NCBI GenBank assembly: GCA_003135995.1
Contig: PNBM01000159.1
Span: 1 to 11,683 of the forward strand
DNA length: 11,683 bases
DNA from: Ignavibacteriota bacterium
Lineage (GTDB): Bacteria; Bacteroidota; Ignavibacteria; Tepidaquicellales; Tepidaquicellaceae
Reading direction: 5' to 3'
Shown: in pieces, positions 6,678-11,683 of the stretch
Numbering within the stretch: position 1 is the stretch's first letter
Layout: each line of letters starts with the position of its first letter
Made by a program: the position numbers and the translations under genes
The notes under the pieces: model-generated
What the model saw: only the letters and a program-made list of their open reading frames with translations
The model's database searches: none
Told to the model about the DNA's origin: nothing

Positions 6678-7478
6678 ATGAATTCAGCAGTATTAAGTGT
6701 TTTCTTTGTATTTGCTCTTTTCTTTGGATTTATAATTTTAATAATAATTATCAGGGCGTTTAGAATATTAAACGAATATGAAAGAGGTGTTATATTCAGA
6801 CTCGGTAAATTTTCGCAAATCAAAGGTCCGGGTTTGATAATATTGATTCCGATTATGGACAGAATGGTGAAAGTAAGTCTGAGAACCGTTGCGCTCGATG
6901 TTCCTTCTCAGGATATAATAACAAGGGATAACGTGTCCGTTAAAGTCAATGCGGTAGTGTATTTAAGGGTTATTGAACCTCAAAGAGCGATAATACAGGT
7001 TGAAGACTTTTTATATGCATCATCACTTGTTTCGCAGACAACTCTGAGAAGTGTGCTCGGACAAAGTGAAATGGATGAACTGCTTTCCCATCGCGACATT
7101 ATAAATGCAAAACTGAAAGAACTTATCGATGCAGAAACAGAACCTTGGGGCGTTAAAGTTATGAACGTCGAATTGAAAAATGTTGACCTGCCGCAGGAAA
7201 TGATAAGAGCAATGTCAAGACAGGCTGAAGCTGAAAGAGATAAACGCGCAAAGATAATTAATTCCGAAGGTGAATTCCAGTCGGCTACAAAACTTTCCGA
7301 AGCAGCAAATATTCTCGGCAGCAATTCCTATGCGATGCAATTGAGATATTTACAGGTCATGACTGAAATTGCTGTTGAAAAAACTTCAACATTAATTATT
7401 CCTTTGCCTATGGAAATGCTGAAATATTTTGACAACAAGAATGCATTGATGGAAAAAGATTTGCAGAAAAAAGATTAA
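6678..7478 (+). CDS. Slipin family (stomatin-like SPFH/band-7) membrane protein
   Basis: A 266-residue protein with one N-terminal hydrophobic segment (about 4-29). It is followed at once by the SPFH entry motif [14 protein letters not shown] (32-45) and [14 protein letters not shown] (50-63). The core continues with [26 protein letters not shown] (73-98), ending in the [18 protein letters not shown] coiled-coil segment (182-199). The C-terminus is a short tail after IPLPMEML. Slipins oligomerise on the inner membrane and are linked to membrane microdomains and protein quality control. Bacterial slipins are commonly encoded next to an NfeD protease or partner; none is seen here. The nearest upstream gene is the IS200-like transposase and the nearest downstream is a GH3 enzyme. 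Length and motifs are normal. A strong GGAGG Shine-Dalgarno sets the start. The family is certain; the cellular role is inferred. Confidence 0.92.
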   Translation: MNSAVLSVFFVFALFFGFIILIIIIRAFRILNEYERGVIFRLGKFSQIKGPGLIILIPIMDRMVKVSLRTVALDVPSQDIITRDNVSVKVNAVVYLRVIEPQRAIIQVEDFLYASSLVSQTTLRSVLGQSEMDELLSHRDIINAKLKELIDAETEPWGVKVMNVELKNVDLPQEMIRAMSRQAEAERDKRAKIINSEGEFQSATKLSEAANILGSNSYAMQLRYLQVMTEIAVEKTSTLIIPLPMEMLKYFDNKNALMEKDLQKKD

Positions 7479-7514
7479 GAATTTCGATTTATTAATAAAG
7501 TAAGAAATTTGTAA

Positions 7515-7532
7515 TTCCAGCGAAAGCTGGAA
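7515..7532. repeat. Short palindrome with GAAA tetraloop, REP-like
   Basis: TTCCAGC and GCTGGAA form a perfect 7-bp stem closed by GAAA (GNRA type), 36 bp after the slipin stop. A partial echo, TTCAGCGAAGCT, follows at 7543-7554, and TCCAG at 7557-7561 could pair with one arm instead. Palindromes of this kind (ATTCCAGC..GCTGGAAT) are commonly dispersed in bacterial intergenic regions. There is no following T-run, so a terminator role is doubtful. The rest of the 165-bp gap (7479-7643) shows nothing clear. Confidence 0.5.
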
Positions 7533-7643
7533 ACGTTTTGTGTTCAGCGAAGCTAATCCAGTTGAAACATACGGCGTTATATTTCGCAAGCGTTTAAAAT
7601 TATTAATAAATTGGTTACTGATAATATATATTAAAATAATTTT

Positions 7644-9362
7644 ATGAAAAGATTATTTCTTTTACTTCCGTTATTCGTTTTATTATTAAATTTTTCCTCC
7701 GATGACGGCGTCTCGAATTGGGTAGAAAATAAATTGAGGTCAATGACTCTGCGGGAAAAGATTGCACAGATGATTGTTTCTTATTCGGACGGATATGCAC
7801 TTGAAGAAAATTCTACGGAATTCAGGAGACTAAATAATCTCATCGTAAATGAAAAAATCGGCGGAATAATTTTTTTTAAAGGGAATGCTCTCCAGCAGGC
7901 ACATCTTACAAACAGATTGCAGGAGCTCGCGGTCACTCCCCTTTTGATATCACAGGATTGTGAGCGGGGAACGGGAATGAGACTCGATGACGGTTCGATA
8001 TTTCCGAGCAATATGGCTTTGGGTGCTTCTCGCGATTCATCCCTTGCATATCAAATGGGAAGAAGAATCGCTATCGAATGCAAAGCAATCGGAGTTAATC
8101 AGAATTATGCTCCTGTTATGGATGTAAATAACAACCCGCTCAATCCAATTATTAATGTCCGCTCATTCGGCGAAGACCCGGCACTCGTTTCATATTTAGG
8201 TATCAGTATGATAAAAGGTATGCAGGATAACGGCATAATTGCAACTGCGAAACATTTCCCCGGACACGGTGACACAGAAATTGATTCTCATAACGACCTT
8301 CCGGTTTTAAATATAAATATGGAGCGGCTCAGGAATTTAGAACTTGTTCCGTTTAAAAATGCAATAGATGCAGGAGTGGAATCAATTATGATAGCACACG
8401 TTTCTATACCCGCTATAGATGATAAATCAAACTTGCCTGCGTCACTATCTCCGAAAATAGTAAATGATATTTTATCCGGCGAACTCGGTTTTAACGGATT
8501 AAAAGTCACTGATGCTTTGAATATGGCAGGAATTACAAAACACTATTCCGTAAAAGAAGTGGCTGTGATGTGCGTGAAAGCAGGCATAGATTTAATTCTG
8601 ATGCCTCAGAATGAAACTGCGTCAATCGATGCGATTGAAAATGCAGTTTTAAAAAATGAGATTAGCGAAGAAAGAATAACAGCTTCTGCAAAGAAAATTC
8701 TTGAAGCAAAAAACCGGCTTGGCTTGAATGAAAAAAAATATGTAGATGAAAATGCCGTAAGCTCAATTGTAAATTCCGAAGATTCAAAATCACTTTCACA
8801 AAAAATTGCGGATGCTTCTATTACTAAAGTTAAAGATATGAACGGAAATGTTCCGTTCGGAAGAAGAATGATCAGGAGAAAAGAAAATTGTTTGATTGTA
8901 TCTTTAAATAACGGAAGCGACGTAGCGAATTCTGATTATTTTATAAATAAATTTAAAGAGAAAAGTTCAAATCATTTCACGGATATATTTTCTTATGACA
9001 TAATTGGCGACGTTAATAACACTGAAGAAATATTAAAAAAGGCAAACGATTTTACGTATGTTGTAATCCCTGTTTTTGCAAAAGTGAAAATAAAAACGGG
9101 TACTGTAGGTCTTCCTGCATCGCAATTAAGTTTAATAAATAGTCTTATTCAAAACGGCAAACAACTTATAGTCATATCTTTCGGTAATCCTTACCTGATT
9201 CAGGGTTTTAAAGATGTTGACGCTTACATTTGTGCTTATGGTGACAGCGAGCCGTCTATAAATGCAGCGATTAAGGCTATGTTCGGAGAAATTCAATTTA
9301 AAGGAAAACTTCCGGTAAGCATATCGGAAGAATATAAGTTCGGAGCCGGCTTAACAGATTAA
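7644..9362 (+). CDS. Exported glycoside hydrolase family 3 enzyme, beta-N-acetylhexosaminidase (NagZ)-like
   Basis: A 572-residue protein. Residues 1-18 form a hydrophobic signal peptide without a lipobox Cys, so a periplasmic or exported enzyme is likely. Residues about 25-365 are the GH3 TIM barrel. They contain NVRSFGEDP (171-179), the NagZ signature KHFPGHGDTEIDSHNDLP (203-220) with the Asp214-His216 acid/base dyad, AHVSIPAID (251-259) and VTDALNMAGI (288-297), where Asp290 is the expected nucleophile. Residues about 390-570 form a second alpha/beta domain resembling the GH3 C-terminal domain (VVIPVFAKVK, QLIVISFGNPY, GKLPVSI). The dyad points to removal of terminal GlcNAc from muropeptides or chitin-type sugars, as in peptidoglycan recycling. 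Cytoplasmic NagZ of Proteobacteria is much shorter and lacks the leader and second domain. The family is certain, the substrate likely. No Shine-Dalgarno; the ATG is chosen because the signal peptide starts there. Confidence 0.88.
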   Translation: MKRLFLLLPLFVLLLNFSSDDGVSNWVENKLRSMTLREKIAQMIVSYSDGYALEENSTEFRRLNNLIVNEKIGGIIFFKGNALQQAHLTNRLQELAVTPLLISQDCERGTGMRLDDGSIFPSNMALGASRDSSLAYQMGRRIAIECKAIGVNQNYAPVMDVNNNPLNPIINVRSFGEDPALVSYLGISMIKGMQDNGIIATAKHFPGHGDTEIDSHNDLPVLNINMERLRNLELVPFKNAIDAGVESIMIAHVSIPAIDDKSNLPASLSPKIVNDILSGELGFNGLKVTDALNMAGITKHYSVKEVAVMCVKAGIDLILMPQNETASIDAIENAVLKNEISEERITASAKKILEAKNRLGLNEKKYVDENAVSSIVNSEDSKSLSQKIADASITKVKDMNGNVPFGRRMIRRKENCLIVSLNNGSDVANSDYFINKFKEKSSNHFTDIFSYDIIGDVNNTEEILKKANDFTYVVIPVFAKVKIKTGTVGLPASQLSLINSLIQNGKQLIVISFGNPYLIQGFKDVDAYICAYGDSEPSINAAIKAMFGEIQFKGKLPVSISEEYKFGAGLTD

Positions 9363-9449
9363 TTTTAATTACCTCTTAATCGGATTTGTATTAAATAGTA
9401 TTTCTGTTTTTGACTTTAGAGTTAATTTCCTGCTATTTATTTTTAAATT

Positions 9450-10097
9450 ATGATTGATAAAAAAATTTTACAAAACTTAAGGCGAAATTATAAATATAAA
9501 TCTCTTGACCAGAAAGATGTTGAATTAAACCCATTCGAACAATTTTCAATTTGGTTTGAAGAAGCGATTAATTCGCAATTATATGAGCCAAATGCAATGA
9601 TACTGGCTACGGCATCAAAAGAAGGAAAGCCTTCCGTCAGAGCTCTTTTATTAAAAGGATTTGATGAAATTGGATTTGTTTTTTATACAAATTATGAGGG
9701 TAGAAAAGGAAAGGAACTTGATGAAAATAATAATGCTTCAATTTTGTTTTACTGGGCTGAACTTGAAAGGCAGGTAAGACTGGAAGGGAAAGTAGAAAAA
9801 ATTTCAAAAGAAGAATCCGAAAAATATTTTAAGACAAGGCCATTTAAAAGCAGAGTTGGAGCCTGGGCATCAGCTCAAAGCACAGTTATAGAAAGCAGAT
9901 TCGTAATAATTAAAAAATTTATAAAATATTTATTTAAATTCCACAGCAATGATGTACCTTTGCCGCCATACTGGGGAGGATACATATTGAAACCTGATGT
10001 TTTTGAATTCTGGCAGGGAAGAGCAAACAGGCTTCACGACCGTGTAAGATACAGAAAAGGAGATACGGAATGGATAATAGAAAGATTATCTCCGTAA
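9450..10097 (+). CDS. pdxH: Pyridoxamine 5'-phosphate oxidase
   Basis: A 215-residue protein matching PdxH over its full length. It catalyses the FMN- and O2-dependent oxidation of pyridoxine or pyridoxamine 5'-phosphate to pyridoxal 5'-phosphate, in vitamin B6 synthesis and salvage, in the cytoplasm. Visible signatures are the N-terminal LRRNYKYKSLDQKDVELNPF (10-29), PSVRALLLKGFDEIGFVFYTN (61-81), ERQVRLEGKVE (106-116), SRVGAWASAQS (134-144), PPYWGGY (172-178) and FWQGRANRLHDR (187-198). The last supplies the Arg and His that contact substrate phosphate. The C-terminal ERLSP matches the family's usual ending. The length is typical and no key residue is missing. It follows the GH3 gene by 87 bp and precedes the next gene by 26 bp, so the latter pair may share a transcript. 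No Shine-Dalgarno is visible. Confidence 0.96.
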   Translation: MIDKKILQNLRRNYKYKSLDQKDVELNPFEQFSIWFEEAINSQLYEPNAMILATASKEGKPSVRALLLKGFDEIGFVFYTNYEGRKGKELDENNNASILFYWAELERQVRLEGKVEKISKEESEKYFKTRPFKSRVGAWASAQSTVIESRFVIIKKFIKYLFKFHSNDVPLPPYWGGYILKPDVFEFWQGRANRLHDRVRYRKGDTEWIIERLSP

Positions 10098-10123
10098 ATA
10101 ATTATCATATTCAGCGTTCTATT

Positions 10124-10648
10124 ATGAAATTAATTTTATCAATCATTTTTATATTATTTGCTGCGCAGGCATATTCCCAGAAAGAATACAAAAATGAAAT
10201 ATACAATTTTAAGATAACAATTCCGGATGACTGGGAAGTCGTTCACGGTAAAAAAAATATAGTTTTCGAAGCATCTAGCGGGATTTATTTAAATTTATAC
10301 GTTCAGGCACAAAAACTAAATATTTCAGATTCTGTTTCCATATATTACATGCCGATTGATACTCTCAAAAAACGAATTGAAAAAACCTATGCTCACAGGT
10401 ATACTTATTATGAAGTTTTGCAATATGGAAAAAATATAATCGATTTTGTTGATGCATATTATTTCTTTGTCAAATACGCAAGTGATTTTGAAGGGTTTTC
10501 TGCAAAATTTATTTCTTATCAATACCAGTTTATCTACAATAAAATATTTTATTCCCTTATCATAACCTGTCCCCAGAAGAATTTTCCGAAATATGAAGTT
10601 GAATTTAACAAAATATTTTCAACTTTTGCGTTTCTGGAAAAGAAGTGA
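10124..10648 (+). CDS. Small exported protein of unknown function
   Basis: A 174-residue protein I do not recognise with certainty. I start it at the ATG at 10124 because a clean signal peptide begins there: MKLILSIIFILFAAQAYSQ, with a type-I cleavage site after AYS or SQ. An upstream in-frame ATG at 10070 would overlap the end of pdxH by 28 bp and put 18 polar residues before the signal sequence. The mature part is rich in Tyr, Phe and Ile. It begins with NFKITIPDDWEVV (28-40) and ends with FNKIFSTFAFLEKK. Such F-x-I-x-I-P-x-x-W openings and F-x-x-I-x-S/T-F endings are seen in PsbP-like and DUF1795-type proteins; that is a suggestion only. It lies 26 bp after pdxH, perhaps co-transcribed. 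Its stop is 5 bp from the stop of the convergent gene on the other strand. Confidence 0.75.
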   Translation: MKLILSIIFILFAAQAYSQKEYKNEIYNFKITIPDDWEVVHGKKNIVFEASSGIYLNLYVQAQKLNISDSVSIYYMPIDTLKKRIEKTYAHRYTYYEVLQYGKNIIDFVDAYYFFVKYASDFEGFSAKFISYQYQFIYNKIFYSLIITCPQKNFPKYEVEFNKIFSTFAFLEKK

Positions 10649-10653
10649 ATGGT

Positions 10654-11683
10654 CTATATTTTTTTAAAGAAACATCTTCTCCGCTTATGCTGGTATGATG
10701 TAAAATACTTCCAGTGACCACGGACAGATAAATTTGATTCGAGTTCTATATTGGATTCAGCGGAAATAATTTTATGATCTATGCAAGATCTGGTCAATTC
10801 TGTCATTAACAATGCATCGGCTCCCCTGCCCTGTAAATCAGGTCTGATAGCACCAAGATACAAATCAACATACTTGTTAAATTTTATCGCCTTTAATAAG
10901 TAAAATATTCCGAAAGGAAAAAGTCGTCCTTTGCATTTTTGCAATGCTCCGGTCAATGATGGCATTCCTATCACAAAACCTGCAACTTTATCCTGACTAT
11001 CAATAAGTAATTTTACATAATCAGGGACAATAAAACCAAAATATTGCTTAATGTATTTATCTATTTGCTTTTCGGATAAGGGGACGAAACCAAATAAATC
11101 TTTGTAAGAATTATTAATGAGTTGAAATAAATCCTTTCCATACGGTAAAAAATCTTTTGCTTTTTTCGCTTCTAATACTTTGATTTTAGATCTTTCTTTT
11201 ATAATAGAAGCTATGCGGTCGGCTTTCTCGGGAATTTTATCCGGAACCATTATTTTGTATTCCACCCAGTCGACTTCCTTTTCAAATCCCATTTTCTGCA
11301 TGTGCCGCGGATAATATTCATAATTGTAAATCGTAGCCATCGTACTCGTTTCATTGAATCCTTCGATTAACATTCCTTCATAATCGAGATCTGTAAACCC
11401 CAGGGGTCCGTGAATAAATTCTAAACCCTCTTTTGAAGCCCATTTTATCACTTCATCAATAAGCGCCTTTGAAACTTCTTCATCATCAATAAAATCAAAC
11501 CAGCCGAATCTGACAGCTTTCTTTTTCCAGATTTCAATATACTTTTTATTTATTATCCCGGCAATTCTTCCGACAACTTTGTTATCCTTGTAAGCAAGCC
11601 ATAATTTTGAAAGACAATATTCCGAAGCAGGATTTTTATCCGGATTCAGAACTTGTTTCTCATCAAATAATAAAGGCGGAACC
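10654..11683 (-). CDS. YghO-like GNAT-superfamily protein, 5' end outside window
   Basis: The minus-strand frame is open from the right edge to a TAG at 10656-10654, giving 342 residues and no start within the window. A GTG at 11451 is internal: the protein clearly continues upstream through ASEYCLSKLWLAYKDN, then KVVGRIAGIIN and VRFGWFDFIDDEEV. These segments are typical of the N-terminal half of this family. GPLGFTDLDYEGMLIEGF follows. Near the C-terminus is the acetyl-CoA-binding-type motif YLGAIRPDLQGRGADALL. The ending, HWKYFTSYQHKRRRCFFKKI, matches the basic tail of these roughly 370-390-residue proteins. The family is common in Bacteroidota and related to E. coli YghO. The substrate is unknown. 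The stop lies 5 bp from the stop of the plus-strand gene, so the two are convergent with no room for a separate terminator. Confidence 0.85.
   Translation of the reverse strand, partial: VPPLLFDEKQVLNPDKNPASEYCLSKLWLAYKDNKVVGRIAGIINKKYIEIWKKKAVRFGWFDFIDDEEVSKALIDEVIKWASKEGLEFIHGPLGFTDLDYEGMLIEGFNETSTMATIYNYEYYPRHMQKMGFEKEVDWVEYKIMVPDKIPEKADRIASIIKERSKIKVLEAKKAKDFLPYGKDLFQLINNSYKDLFGFVPLSEKQIDKYIKQYFGFIVPDYVKLLIDSQDKVAGFVIGMPSLTGALQKCKGRLFPFGIFYLLKAIKFNKYVDLYLGAIRPDLQGRGADALLMTELTRSCIDHKIISAESNIELESNLSVRGHWKYFTSYQHKRRRCFFKKI

Noticed and set aside
10070..10123. Upstream in-frame ATG extending the small exported protein by 18 residues
   Set aside because: It lies inside pdxH and would put polar residues before a clean signal peptide that starts at 10124.
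11449..11451. GTG as the start of the YghO-like gene
   Set aside because: The same frame stays open to the right edge and encodes family-like sequence upstream of this codon.

Overview
The window is AT-rich and looks chromosomal. It most likely comes from a member of the Bacteroidota/Chlorobiota/Ignavibacteriota group. The main clue is the C-terminus of the large minus-strand protein, a type-A type IX secretion (T9SS) sorting domain with the NYPNPFNPVTKI signature seen very often in Ignavibacteria and relatives. Most genes also lack a Shine-Dalgarno sequence, which fits this group. An exact genus cannot be read from the sequence.

Layout. (1) 1-4393, minus strand: two paralogous exported proteins with Asp-box (BNR) beta-propellers. 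The downstream one is cut by the left edge. The upstream one is complete (948 aa) and ends in the T9SS signal. A perfect 13-bp hairpin terminator separates them, so they are probably transcribed separately. (2) 4499-5506, plus strand: a Dus-family tRNA-dihydrouridine synthase, divergent from the propeller gene. (3) 5507-6677: an accessory island. It holds a decayed 21-bp tandem repeat of 12 units (5609-5858), then an IS200/IS605-type element (about 5928-6580) with a full-length Y1 transposase gene and an imperfect hairpin at each end. The two hairpins share sequence, so the element's limits can be proposed from this single copy. (4) 6678-7478: a slipin/stomatin-like SPFH membrane protein, the only gene here with a strong Shine-Dalgarno. 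(5) 7644-10648, plus strand: an exported GH3 beta-N-acetylhexosaminidase-like enzyme, pdxH (vitamin B6 salvage), and a small exported protein of unknown function 26 bp after pdxH. (6) 10654-11683, minus strand: a YghO-like GNAT-superfamily protein cut by the right edge, convergent with the previous gene.

The genes do not form one pathway. They are housekeeping and envelope genes flanking a small mobile/repeat island. I found no rRNA, tRNA, CRISPR array, toxin-antitoxin pair or recognisable defence system. The observations most worth following are the paired ends of the IS200-like element, the phase-broken 21-bp minisatellite beside it, and the tandem propeller paralogs.
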